Notes under the pieces: model-generated
What the model saw: only the letters and a program-made list of their open reading frames with translations
Database searches by the model: none
Told to the model about the DNA's origin: nothing
Program-made: the position numbers and the translations under genes
Shown: in pieces, positions 17,741 through 28,083 of the stretch
Numbering within the stretch: the first letter of the stretch is position 1
Layout: every line of letters begins with the position of its first letter
Assembly (NCBI RefSeq): GCF_024807615.1
Contig: NZ_JANUCJ010000002.1
Coordinates: forward strand, 1,054,001-1,118,000
Length of the DNA: 64,000 nt
Direction of reading: 5' to 3'
From: Tsukamurella ocularis
GTDB lineage: Bacteria > Actinomycetota > Actinomycetes > Mycobacteriales > Mycobacteriaceae

Positions 17741-18988
17741 TCAGTCGACGCAGGGGATCTCGCCGCCGCGCAGGGTCGTCCCGGAGTCCGGCACCGGGCC
17801 CGCCGCGGCGGACACGGGCACCGTCGTCGTGGCCGGCGCGCGGGGCGCGGTGAAGCCCACGGGCTTCAGGGCCGGCGTCGCGCCGGCGGTCGCGGTGGCG
17901 CCGGAGGACTCGTCGGCGTCGTCAGGTTCGGGCACGGACTGACCGAAGGCCTTCTGCACCTGAGCACGGATGGCCTTAGGGTCCACCAGGTTCACGGCCT
18001 GCTGGTCGATCATGTCGTAGCCGAGGACCGGCAGCGTCGTGAAGGTGAGGTTCGTGCCCGCGATCTGGCCGGCCTGCTGTGCGAACTCCTGCAGGTTCCA
18101 GCCGTCGGAGACGACGACGTCCTTCTGCGCCACGGCGATCAGCGACTGCAGCTTCCGGACGTCGCCGAAGACGCCCTGCTTCTGCAGCTGCACCATGACG
18201 CCGGCGATGAAGGCTTGCTGCCGGTGCGTGCGGTCGAGGTCGCCGTCGGCGAGCCCGTGCCGCTGCCGGACGAAGGCGAGCGACTGCGACGCGTTCAGTT
18301 TCTGCCGCCCGGCGGGGAACGCCGCGCCGGAGTAGCTGTCGCGCACCGGGTTGTTGAGGCACACCTCGACGCCGCCCAGGGTCTGCGCGAGGTCGTAGAA
18401 GCCGACGAGGCTGACCTCCGCGAAATGGTCGATCGGCACGCCCACGAGCCGGCCGACGGTGGCGATCGTGGCGGCGCGCGCCGACTCCCGGGCCTTGCTC
18501 TCGAGCTCCTTGCGATCGGAGACGCCCGAGGCGGCCAGCTTGTCCTCGACCTCGGCCTTGCGCGTGCCGTACGCCTCCTTGATCTTCCCCTTCTTCTTGG
18601 ACTCGACGCCCATGAAGGTCACGTAGTCGTCGCGCGGGATCGAAAAGGCGGTCACCTTCTTCCCGTCCGCGGGCACGTGCAGGAGGATCAGGGTGTTGGT
18701 GTTGTAGCCGCCGTTGTCACTGGTACCGGCGTGCAGCTGCTCGAGCACGTCGGCCGGCAGCGGGTCGCCGTTCTGATCGCGCCGGGTGTCGAGCCCCATC
18801 AGCAGGATGTTCTTCGCGCCGCCCGTGGACTTGGCGACCTTGGCCTCGGCGAGCGCGCGCGAGACGTTGAAGCCGCCGATCACCAGATTGGTACTCCACC
18901 AGACGGTTCCGGTGACGGCGAGCACGACGGCCGACAGCAGCGCGATGGCGACGCGGCCACCGCGCGCTCCCGACGGTCTGCGCTTCAC
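17741..18988 (-). CDS. LytR-CpsA-Psr (LCP) family cell-wall ligase
   Basis: LCP proteins transfer lipid-linked glycopolymers to peptidoglycan; in mycolata they attach arabinogalactan. The 415-residue protein has one N-terminal membrane helix (about 12-34). The LCP domain (about 58-300) has NILLMGLDTRRD, VTAFSIPRDDYV and FVRQRHGLADGDLDRTHRQQ, which hold the catalytic Asp/Arg set. A Ser/Ala/Pro-rich tail follows. The GTG start lies 6 nt after TAATGT (18995-19000), so it is probably leaderless. Confidence 0.9.
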   Translation of the reverse strand: MKRRPSGARGGRVAIALLSAVVLAVTGTVWWSTNLVIGGFNVSRALAEAKVAKSTGGAKNILLMGLDTRRDQNGDPLPADVLEQLHAGTSDNGGYNTNTLILLHVPADGKKVTAFSIPRDDYVTFMGVESKKKGKIKEAYGTRKAEVEDKLAASGVSDRKELESKARESARAATIATVGRLVGVPIDHFAEVSLVGFYDLAQTLGGVEVCLNNPVRDSYSGAAFPAGRQKLNASQSLAFVRQRHGLADGDLDRTHRQQAFIAGVMVQLQKQGVFGDVRKLQSLIAVAQKDVVVSDGWNLQEFAQQAGQIAGTNLTFTTLPVLGYDMIDQQAVNLVDPKAIRAQVQKAFGQSVPEPDDADESSGATATAGATPALKPVGFTAPRAPATTTVPVSAAAGPVPDSGTTLRGGEIPCVD

Positions 18989-18994
18989 GCGGCG

Positions 18995-19000
18995 ACATTA
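18995..19000 (-). promoter_or_regulatory. -10 box for the LCP gene (leaderless)
   Basis: TAATGT reads on the minus strand 6 nt before GTG at 18988. No Shine-Dalgarno sequence is visible. Confidence 0.45.
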
Positions 19001-19015
19001 CCGCGCGGAGCGGCG

Positions 19016-19636
19016 CTATCCGGGGACGCGCGCCGCGAGTGCCCGGAGCGGCTCCACCAGCTGGGCGAGCGCCCTCGCGCGGTGGCTGATCGCGTTCTTC
19101 TCCTCCGCGGTCAGCTCCGCGGCGGTGCGGTCCGAGCCGTCGGGGAGGAAGACGGGGTCGTACCCGAAGCCGCCGTCGCCGCGAGGCTCCCGCAGGACGG
19201 TGCCGCGCCAGGTACCGCGCACCGTCCGCTCCCCCGTGCCGTCCACGAGGGCGCACGCCGAGACGAACTCGCCGCCGCGCCTTTCGTCCGGGGTGTCGGA
19301 GATCTGCGCGAGCAACAGCGCGGTGTTCGCCGGGTCGTCCCCGTGGCGGCCGGACCAGCGCGCCGAAAGCACGCCGGGCATGCCGTTCAGGGCATCGACG
19401 CAGATGCCGGAATCGTCGGCGAGGCACGGCAGTCCGGTCCGCTCGTAGCCCTGTCGGGCCTTGATGAGCGCGTTGCCCTCGAACGACGGCGCGTCCTCGG
19501 GCAGTTCTTCGAAGGCCGGGACCTCGTCGAGCCCGACGATCTCGAGACCGACGATGCCGGCGTCGGCGACGACCTGCCGCAGCTCGCGGAGCTTCTTCGC
19601 GTTGCGCGAGGCGAGCAGCAGCCGCGTGCCGGTCAC
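19016..19636 (-). CDS. rdgB: RdgB/HAM1 non-canonical purine NTP pyrophosphatase
   Basis: The enzyme hydrolyses ITP, dITP and XTP to monophosphates and so cleans the nucleotide pool. The 206-residue product has [10 protein letters not shown] near the N terminus, [12 protein letters not shown] with the metal-binding Asp pair, [10 protein letters not shown] and SHRARAL, the standard motif set. GTG overlaps the rph stop as GTGA (19633-19636), so the two are translationally coupled, as Rv1341/Rv1340 are in M. tuberculosis. Confidence 0.95.
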   Translation of the reverse strand: MTGTRLLLASRNAKKLRELRQVVADAGIVGLEIVGLDEVPAFEELPEDAPSFEGNALIKARQGYERTGLPCLADDSGICVDALNGMPGVLSARWSGRHGDDPANTALLLAQISDTPDERRGGEFVSACALVDGTGERTVRGTWRGTVLREPRGDGGFGYDPVFLPDGSDRTAAELTAEEKNAISHRARALAQLVEPLRALAARVPG

Positions 19637-20415
19637 TGCCCGAACTTCTTCTTCTGTTCGCCCTCGAACTCCGGCAGCACGCCCGGGTACGGCGCCGCGA
19701 GCGCCTCCTTCTGCACGGCGAAGAGCTTCTCGGTGCCGGCGACCGCGGAGTCGAGCATCCAGTCGAGGGTGGTGCGGGCGAAGGTGGCGCCCTCGCCCGT
19801 GCCCTGTACCTCGACGAGGGTTCCCGTATCGGTGGCGACGACGTTCATGTCGACCTCCGCGCGCGAATCCTCCTCGTACGGCAGGTCGAGCCGGACGCGG
19901 CCGTCGACGACGCCCACCGACACGGCGGCGATCGCGCACGAGATGGGCTGTGGGTCCGTCAGCTTGCCCGCGGCACCGAGATACGTCACGGCGTCGCACA
20001 GCGCGACGTAGGCGCCGGTGATCGACGCGGTGCGGGTGCCGCCGTCGGCCTGCAGCACATCGCAGTCGAGGGCGATCGTGTTCTCGCCCAGCGCCGCGAG
20101 GTCGATGCAGGCGCGCAGCGACCGGCCGATGAGGCGGGAGATCTCGTGGGTGCGGCCGCCGACCTTGCCCTTCGTGGACTCGCGGCGGCTGCGCTCGTGC
20201 GTGGCGCCGGGGAGCATCGAGTACTCGGCGGTCAGCCAGCCCTGACCGGAGCCGCGGCGCCATCCGGGCACGCCCAGCTCAACGCTCGCGGTGCACAGCA
20301 CCTTCGTGTTACCGAACTCCACCAGCACCGAGCCGGCGGGGTTCTGCGTGAATCCCCGGGTGATGGTCACGGGGCGGAGTTCGTCGTCGGCCCTGCCGTC
20401 TGCGCGTCTGCTCAC
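19633..20415 (-). CDS. rph: Ribonuclease PH
   Basis: This phosphorolytic 3'-5' exoribonuclease trims tRNA 3' ends. The product has 260 residues. [14 protein letters not shown] and [17 protein letters not shown] carry phosphate- and RNA-binding residues. [18 protein letters not shown] is the signature segment. The GTG start lies 6 nt after TAGGCT (20422-20427). Gene order Rv1339-like, rph, rdgB matches mycobacteria. Confidence 0.95.
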   Translation of the reverse strand: MSRRADGRADDELRPVTITRGFTQNPAGSVLVEFGNTKVLCTASVELGVPGWRRGSGQGWLTAEYSMLPGATHERSRRESTKGKVGGRTHEISRLIGRSLRACIDLAALGENTIALDCDVLQADGGTRTASITGAYVALCDAVTYLGAAGKLTDPQPISCAIAAVSVGVVDGRVRLDLPYEEDSRAEVDMNVVATDTGTLVEVQGTGEGATFARTTLDWMLDSAVAGTEKLFAVQKEALAAPYPGVLPEFEGEQKKKFGQ

Positions 20416-20421
20416 GGCCCC

Positions 20422-20427
20422 AGCCTA
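20422..20427 (-). promoter_or_regulatory. -10 box for rph-rdgB (leaderless)
   Basis: TAGGCT lies 6 nt before GTG at 20415 on the minus strand. It falls in the 34-bp gap after the phosphodiesterase stop, giving rph-rdgB its own promoter. Confidence 0.45.
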
Positions 20428-20449
20428 TCGCCTCCCGTCGGCGGGGGCG

Positions 20450-21211
20450 CTAGAGCTCGAAGACGTCTCCGCCCGTCACCGCGTGGACCGGCCCGTCGTA
20501 GACGGAGCGCGCCTCAGCGAGCACCGCCTCGCGCGAGGTCCACGGCGGGATATGGGTGAGCAGTAGCCGTCCTACGCCCGCGTCCGCGGCGGCCTGGCCT
20601 GCCTCGATGCCCGAGAGGTGCACGCCCAGCGGGCGGTTCGCGGGGTCGTGCGTCCAGCTGGCCTCGGCCAGCATCACGTCCGCGCCGCGGGCTACCTCGA
20701 CCAGGTTGTCACACACACCTGTGTCGCCCGTATAGGCGAGGACCTTTCCGCTCGGCGACGTGATCCGCAGACCGTGCGACTCAGGCGGATGGAACATGCG
20801 GAAGGGACGCACGGTGAGGCCGCCCACGGCGTGGTCCTCGCCCTCGGTCCACGCCGAGAAATCGAAGGTGTCGGAGATGTCATCGAGCGTCGCCGCCGAC
20901 TCAGCGGAGGCACGCCCCAAGCGCTCCGGCGTGTCCGCGGGGCCGATCAGGCGGGCGCGCCCCACCGCCGGCTCCGGGTGGTAGCGCCGCCAGACGAGCA
21001 GCGACGGCACGTCGAGGCAGTGGTCGGCGTGCAGGTGCGACAGCAGGACGGAGACAGTGTTCGGGTCGACTCGCTGTTGCAACTCTCCCAACACCCCGGG
21101 TCCGAAATCCATGACGACCGGATCGTGCCCGTCCACCTCCAAGAGGTATCCCGAGCAGGCCGCCCGAGGACCGCCGACGCTGCCGGAACACCCGAGGATG
21201 GTGAGACGCAT
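20450..21211 (-). CDS. Metallo-beta-lactamase-fold cyclic-nucleotide phosphodiesterase (Rv1339-like)
   Basis: The product is 253 residues. LLSHLHADHCLD is the metal-binding HxHxDH motif. AYTGDTGVCDNL, MLAEASW and LLLTHIPPWTSREAV complete the fold. Sequence and position next to rph match M. tuberculosis Rv1339, reported as an atypical class II cAMP phosphodiesterase. An ATG at 21220 is an alternative start. In mycobacteria murI sits directly upstream; here the rhomboid gene does, 28 bp away. Confidence 0.88.
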   Translation of the reverse strand: MRLTILGCSGSVGGPRAACSGYLLEVDGHDPVVMDFGPGVLGELQQRVDPNTVSVLLSHLHADHCLDVPSLLVWRRYHPEPAVGRARLIGPADTPERLGRASAESAATLDDISDTFDFSAWTEGEDHAVGGLTVRPFRMFHPPESHGLRITSPSGKVLAYTGDTGVCDNLVEVARGADVMLAEASWTHDPANRPLGVHLSGIEAGQAAADAGVGRLLLTHIPPWTSREAVLAEARSVYDGPVHAVTGGDVFEL

Positions 21212-21239
21212 GAAGCACATGCTGCCAGATCCGCGATCG

Positions 21240-21890
21240 TCACGAGGCAATCGCGCCGACCTCACGGGAATTGCCAGGTCCGGACTCGGTGCGGGCGCGG
21301 CGCCCCAGCAGCACCGCCGCGAGCACGCCGCCGACGGCGCCCCACAGGTGCGCTTGCCACGAGACACCGGGCTGACCGGGCAGAACGCCCCACAGCATGC
21401 CGCCGTAGAGCACCATGAGCGTCACCCCGACGACGATGTCGAGCGGCTTGCGGGTGAACAGCCCCCGCACCGCCAGGTAGGTCATCCAGCCGAAGAGCAC
21501 CCCGGACAGCCCGATGACCACGGTGCCGCTCCCGCCCGTGACCCAGACGCCGACGCCCGATACCAGCCAAATGATCGCGGTGGCGATCAGGAACCGGCCG
21601 CTGCCTGCGATCAGTCCGAGGAAGCCGAGGATCAGTGCGGGAACGCTGTTGGCCGCCAGGTGCTCCCAGCCGCCGTGCAGGAGTGGCGCCGCAGCGATCC
21701 CGCGGACCGCGTCGGTGCCCTCACGCGGGTGGATGCCCCACTGGTCCAGAGAGTTGCCGGCGAGCGCGTCGATGACCTCGATGCCCCACAGCGCGGCGAC
21801 GAAGGCGGCGATCACGATCGCGGACCGTCCGGCCGTGCTCCCGGCCACCCGCCTCGCGGGCGAGCGCTCGTCGTTGATGGGTACCGTCAT
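21240..21890 (-). CDS. Rhomboid-family intramembrane serine protease
   Basis: The product has 216 residues and six predicted membrane helices. GLSGVLFG near residue 128 holds the nucleophile Ser, and HLWGAVGG near residue 179 holds the catalytic His. HLAANS near the second helix is also typical. GAGGAGG precedes the ATG. It corresponds to Rv1337 in the conserved cysM-rhomboid-murI order. The substrate is unknown. Confidence 0.9.
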   Translation of the reverse strand: MTVPINDERSPARRVAGSTAGRSAIVIAAFVAALWGIEVIDALAGNSLDQWGIHPREGTDAVRGIAAAPLLHGGWEHLAANSVPALILGFLGLIAGSGRFLIATAIIWLVSGVGVWVTGGSGTVVIGLSGVLFGWMTYLAVRGLFTRKPLDIVVGVTLMVLYGGMLWGVLPGQPGVSWQAHLWGAVGGVLAAVLLGRRARTESGPGNSREVGAIAS

Positions 21891-21925
21891 GGCGACCTCC
21901 TCGCGCGAGCGGAGGCGGTGTCGAC

Positions 21926-23161
<1,236 letters not shown>

Positions 23162-23162
<1 letters not shown>

Positions 23163-23602
23163 CAATCCTCCAGGATGTGGACGGGCTCTTCGGTGATCAC
23201 GGAATCGACGATGCGATAACTGCGGACCTCGGCGTCGGGTCCCAGCTCGTCGCGGGTGGAGATCAGGACGTAGTGCGCATTCGGCTCGGACGCGAACTTG
23301 GCGTCGGTGCGCGAGGGGTAGGCCTCGGTGGCAGTGTGCGAGTGGTAGATGACCACCGGCTCCTCGTCGGCGTCGTCCATCCCGCGCCACACGCGCAGTT
23401 GCTCGCCCGAGTCGAAGCGGTAGAAGGTGGGCGAGCGTTCCGCGTTGAGCATCTCGATGAACCGCTCGGGGCGGTCGGAGCCCTCGGGCCCGGCGATGAC
23501 GCCGCACGCCTCGTCGGGGTGGTCGCGCCGCGCGTGCGCGACCATCTTCTCCACCAGGTCGCGCCTGATCGTCAGGCCGCGCGAGGAGCCGGTCTCGGTC
23601 AT
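23162..23602 (-). CDS. mec: Mec, CysO-cysteine metallopeptidase
   Basis: This JAMM zinc protease releases cysteine from the CysO-Cys adduct. The 146-residue product has the complete HxH-x7-S-x2-D motif in HSHTATEAYPSRTD, plus EACGVIAG near the N terminus with the catalytic Glu. It lies between DUF2017 and cysO, as in M. tuberculosis. Confidence 0.95.
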
Positions 23603-23630
23603 GTGGCGTGCAACCGCGGCCGGGCGCGAG

Positions 23631-24239
23631 CTATTCCGGCTCGCGGTCGAGCATCACCGAAACCAGCACGTCGAGCATCGCCGAGAGCCAGTGGTAGACG
23701 TCCACGTGCCCGGCCCGGGCCGGGTCCTCGGAGGACGGCCCGTCGGGCAGGTCGGCCGTGATGCCCAGCAGCGTGCCGAGCGCGAGTCGCAGGTCGTTGA
23801 TACAGGTCAGCCAGTCCTGCGCCTCGGACTCGGTGAGGGAGACGGTGCCGGCCCGCTCGGGCAGGGTCGCGAGCACCGTCTGCGCGGCGTCGCGCTTGGC
23901 GTCGATCACCTCGGGCTCGTTGAGGGAGCGGAGCGCGCCGTTGAGGTCGCGGGCCAGTTCGCCCGACGGTGCCTCGGTCGCACCCGGCGCGTTCGCGTCG
24001 GGGCGGTAGAAGTCGGGCAGCAGGCGCTGCAGCACGGTCTCCTGGGGCGGCTCGGCGTGGCCGGTCCGCAGCCCGGTCAGCTCGGCGAGGTCGTCGTGCG
24101 GGGCCGAGTCCTCCCGTTCGTCGAAGAGCTCGACCAGCGAGCCGACGAGGGACCGGACGAGGCCGACCTCCTCAGGATCCATTTTCGAGACGAAGCGGAC
24201 ATCGCCGCGCACGCCCCGCTTGACCTGCCAGTTACGCAC
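23631..24239 (-). CDS. DUF2017 protein (Rv1332-like)
   Basis: The 202-residue soluble protein is predicted mostly helical, with acidic patches and a conserved DWLTCINDLRLALG stretch near residue 150. Its function is unknown. It is fixed next to clpS in actinobacteria, which hints at a link with proteolysis. Its GTG start follows the clpS stop with no gap. Confidence 0.88.
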   Translation of the reverse strand: MRNWQVKRGVRGDVRFVSKMDPEEVGLVRSLVGSLVELFDEREDSAPHDDLAELTGLRTGHAEPPQETVLQRLLPDFYRPDANAPGATEAPSGELARDLNGALRSLNEPEVIDAKRDAAQTVLATLPERAGTVSLTESEAQDWLTCINDLRLALGTLLGITADLPDGPSSEDPARAGHVDVYHWLSAMLDVLVSVMLDREPE

Positions 24240-24587
24240 TCAGTCGTCTCGCTGCATCGTCGCCCACAGACCGGCCGCGTGCAGCTTGCGGACGTCGGCC
24301 TCCACCTTGTCGCGGTCGCCCGTGGAGACCACGGCCTTCCCCTCGGTGTGCACCTGCATCATCAATTCCTTGGCTTTAGCCGTGCTGAAGCCGAACAGCT
24401 TCCGGAGCACGAAGGTCACGTAGGACATGAGGTTCACCGGGTCGTCCCAGACCACGGTGACCCAGGGCTTGTCGAGCGCCTCGTCGGTCTTGCGCTCCAG
24501 CACCGCGGACGTGCCGGGCTGGGCAGCAGTGGAACCTCCGCCCGGACCACCGTCACTTCCCGGGGCCGCTGCGCTGCTGTCGGTCAT
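24240..24587 (-). CDS. clpS: ClpS, N-end-rule adaptor for ClpC/ClpP
   Basis: ClpS delivers proteins with destabilising N-terminal residues to the Clp protease. The 115-residue product has a disordered N terminus (1-38), then [20 protein letters not shown], the pocket region, and [15 protein letters not shown] follows TACCCT by 6 nt and is probably leaderless. It heads an operon with DUF2017, mec, cysO, cysM and perhaps the rhomboid gene. Confidence 0.95.
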   Translation of the reverse strand: MTDSSAAAPGSDGGPGGGSTAAQPGTSAVLERKTDEALDKPWVTVVWDDPVNLMSYVTFVLRKLFGFSTAKAKELMMQVHTEGKAVVSTGDRDKVEADVRKLHAAGLWATMQRDD

Positions 24588-24605
24588 GGTTCTAGGGTAC
24601 CCAGT
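24588..24605. promoter_or_regulatory. 18-bp bidirectional leaderless promoter (clpS/pncB)
   Basis: The whole gap between divergent start codons is 18 bp. TAGGGT (24593-24598, plus) lies 7 nt before the pncB GTG, and TACCCT (24599-24594, minus) lies 6 nt before the clpS ATG. The two -10 boxes overlap by 5 bp around GGGTACCC. Each -35 region must then lie inside the opposite gene. Confidence 0.6.
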
Positions 24606-25940
24606 GTGACGGTAGATGAAAACGGGGCCGACTCCTTCTGGCGCAGCTCCGCCCTGCTCACGGACCAGTACGAGTTGACCATGCTGGCGGCGGCCCTCCA
24701 GGACGGCACCGCGCACCGCCCGTGCGTCTTCGAGGTCTTCGCGCGACGGCTGCCGGCGGGGCGCCGCTACGGGGTTGTCGCCGGCACCGCGCGCGTCCTC
24801 GACGAGCTCCGCCGTTTCCGTTTCGGCCCAGCGGAGCTCGCGGTCGTGGAGCGCTTCCTCGACGCGGAGACGGTGGCGTGGCTGAAGGACTACCGGTTCA
24901 GCGGCGAGATCGACGGCTACCGCGAGGGCGAGCTCTACTTCCCCGGTTCCCCACTCCTCACTGTGCGCGCCACCTTCGCGGAGGGCGTGATCCTGGAGAC
25001 GCTGATCCTGTCGATCCTCAACCACGACAGCGCGATCGCCTCCGCCGCGGCCCGCATGGTCTCCGCCGCCGCCGGGCGCCCACTGATCGAGATGGGCTCG
25101 CGGCGCACCCACGAGCGGGCCGCCGTGGCCTCCGCCCGCGCCGCCTACCTCGCCGGGTTCGCCACCACCTCCAACATGGAGGCGGCCCGGACGTACGGCG
25201 TCCCGTCGGGCGGCACGGCCGCACACGCCTTCACCCTGCTGCACACCGGCCCGGACGGCCCCGACGAGGAGGCCGCCTTCGCGGCCCAGGTGGCCGCGCA
25301 GGGGCCCGGCACCACGCTCCTGGTGGACACCTACGACATCACCGAGGGCGTGAACCGCGCGGTGCGCGCCGCGGGACCGGAGCTCGGTGGCGTGCGGATC
25401 GATTCGGGCGACCTCGGCATCATCACCCGGCAGGTGCGGGCGCAGCTCGACGGCCTGGGCGCGACGCGGACGAAAATCGTGGTCTCCGGCGATCTGGACG
25501 AGTACGCGATCGGCGCGCTGCGCGCGGAGCCGATCGACGTCTACGGCGTCGGCACCTCGCTGGTCACCGGCTCGGGCGCCCCCACCGCGGGCATGGTCTA
25601 CAAGCTCGTCGAGGTCGACGGCCTGCCCGTCGCGAAACGCAGCTCGCACAAGGAGACCCAGGGCGGGGAGAAGCGCGCCGTGCGGCTCGCGCGCGGCACC
25701 GGCACCATCGTCGAGGAACTGCTGCACCGGCCCGGGGCGACGCCGACGGTGCCCGCGCACCTCACCGCGACACCACTGCAGATCCCGCTGGTGCGCGGCG
25801 GCGATCAGGTCGACGGGCTGCCGGGCCTCGAGGACGCGCGGGCGCACCTGCGCGACGCGCTGGTGACGCTGCCGTGGGAGGGCCTGGGCCTGTCGAACGG
25901 CGAGCCCGCGATCCCGACCCGGTTGGAGGAGAAGCGATGA
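24606..25940 (+). CDS. pncB: Nicotinate phosphoribosyltransferase
   Basis: The enzyme makes nicotinate mononucleotide from nicotinate and PRPP in NAD salvage. The 444-residue product has LTDQYELTM near the N terminus, MGSRRTHE with the PRPP-binding and catalytic His region, [16 protein letters not shown] and VSGDLDEY. It is the Rv1330c position. GTG fits the leaderless promoter shared with clpS. It overlaps the next gene by ATGA, which couples it to the nicotinamidase. Confidence 0.95.
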   Translation: MTVDENGADSFWRSSALLTDQYELTMLAAALQDGTAHRPCVFEVFARRLPAGRRYGVVAGTARVLDELRRFRFGPAELAVVERFLDAETVAWLKDYRFSGEIDGYREGELYFPGSPLLTVRATFAEGVILETLILSILNHDSAIASAAARMVSAAAGRPLIEMGSRRTHERAAVASARAAYLAGFATTSNMEAARTYGVPSGGTAAHAFTLLHTGPDGPDEEAAFAAQVAAQGPGTTLLVDTYDITEGVNRAVRAAGPELGGVRIDSGDLGIITRQVRAQLDGLGATRTKIVVSGDLDEYAIGALRAEPIDVYGVGTSLVTGSGAPTAGMVYKLVEVDGLPVAKRSSHKETQGGEKRAVRLARGTGTIVEELLHRPGATPTVPAHLTATPLQIPLVRGGDQVDGLPGLEDARAHLRDALVTLPWEGLGLSNGEPAIPTRLEEKR

Positions 25941-26485
25941 CGACGGCGCTGATCGTCGTGGATGTGCAGAACGACTTCTGCGAGGGCGGCTCGCTGGCCG
26001 TCGCGGGCGGCGCGCAGGTGGCGCGCCGCATCCACGACGACCTGCTGGAGTCCTATCCGGTGATCGCCGCGACCCGCGACTGGCACGTCGACCCCGGCGC
26101 GCACTTCTCCGCCAGCCCGGACTTCGTGGACTCGTGGCCCGTGCACTGCCGGGCACGCACGGAGGGCGCGCAGTTCCATCCGAACCTGCGGCTTCCGGTG
26201 CGGGTGCCTGTGTTCAGCAAGGGCGCCTACTCCGCGGCCTATTCGGGGTTCGAGGCGCACGACACCGACGGCGCCGTGCTCGCGGAATGGCTCGCGGCGC
26301 GCGGCGTCTCGTCGGTCGACGTGGTGGGCATCGCTACCGACTACTGCGTGCGCGCGACCGCGCTCGATGCTCTCGCGGCCGGCCTGACGGTCCGCGTGCT
26401 CGCGGACTACACCGCGGGCGTCGCCGAGGAGTCGACGCGCGCCGCGCTGGCGGAGTTCGCCGCCGCCGGGATCACGGTCGCCTGA
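25937..26485 (+). CDS. pncA: Nicotinamidase (PncA-like)
   Basis: The enzyme deamidates nicotinamide to nicotinate, the substrate of the overlapping upstream gene. The 182-residue product has VVDVQNDF with the catalytic Asp, [10 protein letters not shown] for metal binding, [14 protein letters not shown] with the Lys, and ATDYCVRAT with the nucleophile Cys. The translational overlap with pncB makes a complete salvage pair. Homologues activate pyrazinamide. Confidence 0.93.
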   Translation: MTTALIVVDVQNDFCEGGSLAVAGGAQVARRIHDDLLESYPVIAATRDWHVDPGAHFSASPDFVDSWPVHCRARTEGAQFHPNLRLPVRVPVFSKGAYSAAYSGFEAHDTDGAVLAEWLAARGVSSVDVVGIATDYCVRATALDALAAGLTVRVLADYTAGVAEESTRAALAEFAAAGITVA

Positions 26486-26506
26486 GCCTCCGACTCATCC
26501 GGGCCG

Positions 26507-27466
26507 TCATGCCATCAACGCCGAGAGCTCGGTGAGCAGGTCGTCGGGGTACTCCATCGGCAGGGAGTGCGTCCCGTCGGGCCAGACGCGGACCGTCGCG
26601 TTCGGCAGGGTGCGGGCCCGCTCCGCGGCGGCAGCCGTGTCCGTGACCGCGCTCCGACCGCCGAGGCCGACGAAGACCGGCATCGTCAGCCGCGCGAGCG
26701 CGGCGTCGTCGGGCTGGACGGGCGTCGGGAGCGCGGCGCGGTACCCCGCCGCTCCGGCGTCGATCATGGCGCCGATTGGGCTGTCGGTCGTATCGGCCTC
26801 GTCGGCCCCTCCGATCGACGCGAGCCCCTTCCGCCGCCACGACTCGGGCAGGAAGGGCAGCGCCGACGGCAGTGTCGCGACGTACATCTGCCAACGCAGC
26901 CCCGCGAACACGAGAATCGGCTCCCACAGCGTCAGGGTGGCGACCCGATCGGGATGGCGCACCGCGAGGTTCGCGGCGCTCCAGGCACCGAAGGAGTGCC
27001 CGACGAGGTGTGCGCGGCGGATCCCGAGGGCCGTCATCGCCTCCGCGAGCCAGGCCGCCTGGTCGTCGGCATCGGCCAGCGGGCGGTCCTGCACGCTCAT
27101 ACCCGCGTCGCCCAACGCGTCGACGGCGTAGACCTCCCGATCGCGCAGCCGCCCCAGCACGTCGGCCCACATGGGGACGCCCGACGACCGGCCCGGCACC
27201 AGCAGTATCGGCTCCTCCCCGGGCCGCGGTGTCCCGAACCGGTACGCGCGGACGATGCCGTATCCAGTGCGCACGTCCCGCATCTCCGACGGAGCCGGCA
27301 GGTCGCGGAGAGCGCGGTCGTACCGCTCGAGGTACGTCGCGCGCGCGTCCGCCGACCGCCAGTACCCGACGGGGCTCGGGTCACGCAGCAGGTAGGCGCT
27401 CGTGCCGACGAGGACCGCGGTCACGGCCAGCCCGGCCACCGCCGCGCGGCGGATCCGTGGCCCCAT
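26507..27466 (-). CDS. Membrane-anchored alpha/beta hydrolase
   Basis: The product is 319 residues with an N-terminal hydrophobic segment (about 8-26), a signal anchor or signal peptide. The hydrolase domain has LVGHSFGAWS (nucleophile Ser near residue 158) and a late GTHSLP His. The substrate is unknown. AAGGAGGTG precedes the ATG at an ideal distance; a further in-frame start at 27484 is less likely. It is divergent from a TetR gene over two operator-like palindromes, so it is probably the regulator's target. Confidence 0.85.
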   Translation of the reverse strand: MGPRIRRAAVAGLAVTAVLVGTSAYLLRDPSPVGYWRSADARATYLERYDRALRDLPAPSEMRDVRTGYGIVRAYRFGTPRPGEEPILLVPGRSSGVPMWADVLGRLRDREVYAVDALGDAGMSVQDRPLADADDQAAWLAEAMTALGIRRAHLVGHSFGAWSAANLAVRHPDRVATLTLWEPILVFAGLRWQMYVATLPSALPFLPESWRRKGLASIGGADEADTTDSPIGAMIDAGAAGYRAALPTPVQPDDAALARLTMPVFVGLGGRSAVTDTAAAAERARTLPNATVRVWPDGTHSLPMEYPDDLLTELSALMA

Positions 27467-27480
27467 GGCACACCTCCTTA

Positions 27481-27525
27481 ACAATGCATTCGCATTGTAT
27501 CAAGATCGCGATGCACCCGCATTGC
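27481..27525. promoter_or_regulatory. Two TetR-type operators between hydrolase and tetR
   Basis: ACAATGC-ATTC-GCATTGT (27481-27498) is a perfect 7-bp inverted repeat. GCGATGC-ACCC-GCATTGC (27508-27525) repeats it with one mismatch. The first overlaps a minus-strand -10 box (TACAAT) for the hydrolase. The second abuts the tetR -10 box. Confidence 0.65.
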
Positions 27526-27531
27526 TACGAT
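27526..27531 (+). promoter_or_regulatory. -10 box for tetR (leaderless)
   Basis: TACGAT lies 6 nt before GTG at 27538, immediately after the second operator, which fits autorepression. Confidence 0.5.
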
Positions 27532-27537
27532 TGACGG

Positions 27538-28083
27538 GTGCCGAAACAGGTGGACCACGAGGAGCGTCGCGCGGAGATCGACCGGGTCGTGTGGGCGATC
27601 ATCGCAGAGGAAGGCATTGCCGCGGTCACCCTGCGAGCGATCGCCGCGCGCGGTGGGATCTCGATGGGTCGCGTCCAGCACTACTTCCCCACGCGGGAGA
27701 CCATCGTGCGGCACGCGCTGACCTCGTACCTCTCCCTGGCCGAGCGGGCCCACCCCGTCCCCGACGATCCACGCGCAGCGCTGCTCATGCTGCTGACCCA
27801 CGCGATCCCGCGCGACGGCGCACGGCGGCTCGGCGCGAAGGTCTGGTACGCCTACCTCGCGGAGGCCGTCACCGATCCGGGCCTTCGCGCCATCGTCGAC
27901 GAGACCCTCCGGGGTACCGAGGATCTCGCGACGGAGTTGCTCAACGGGGACCGGACTCGCGCCCGAACCCTGCTCGCCGCTGCGGACGGCTTCGCCTACC
28001 GCGCGCTGATCGGGGTCGTCACCGCCGACGAGGCCGAGGCCGCCGTGCGCGACCTCGCCCACCTCAGCCGCGGATCCGATTGA
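27538..28083 (+). CDS. TetR-family regulator
   Basis: The product is 181 residues. The N-terminal helix-turn-helix is at about residues 28-47 (VTLRAIAARGGISMGRVQHY), followed by FPTRETIV, typical of TetR. The ligand domain is not recognised. It is divergent from the hydrolase with two matching palindromes and probably represses itself and the hydrolase. The 3' end overlaps the convergent HTH gene by 20 bp. Confidence 0.88.
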   Translation: MPKQVDHEERRAEIDRVVWAIIAEEGIAAVTLRAIAARGGISMGRVQHYFPTRETIVRHALTSYLSLAERAHPVPDDPRAALLMLLTHAIPRDGARRLGAKVWYAYLAEAVTDPGLRAIVDETLRGTEDLATELLNGDRTRARTLLAAADGFAYRALIGVVTADEAEAAVRDLAHLSRGSD

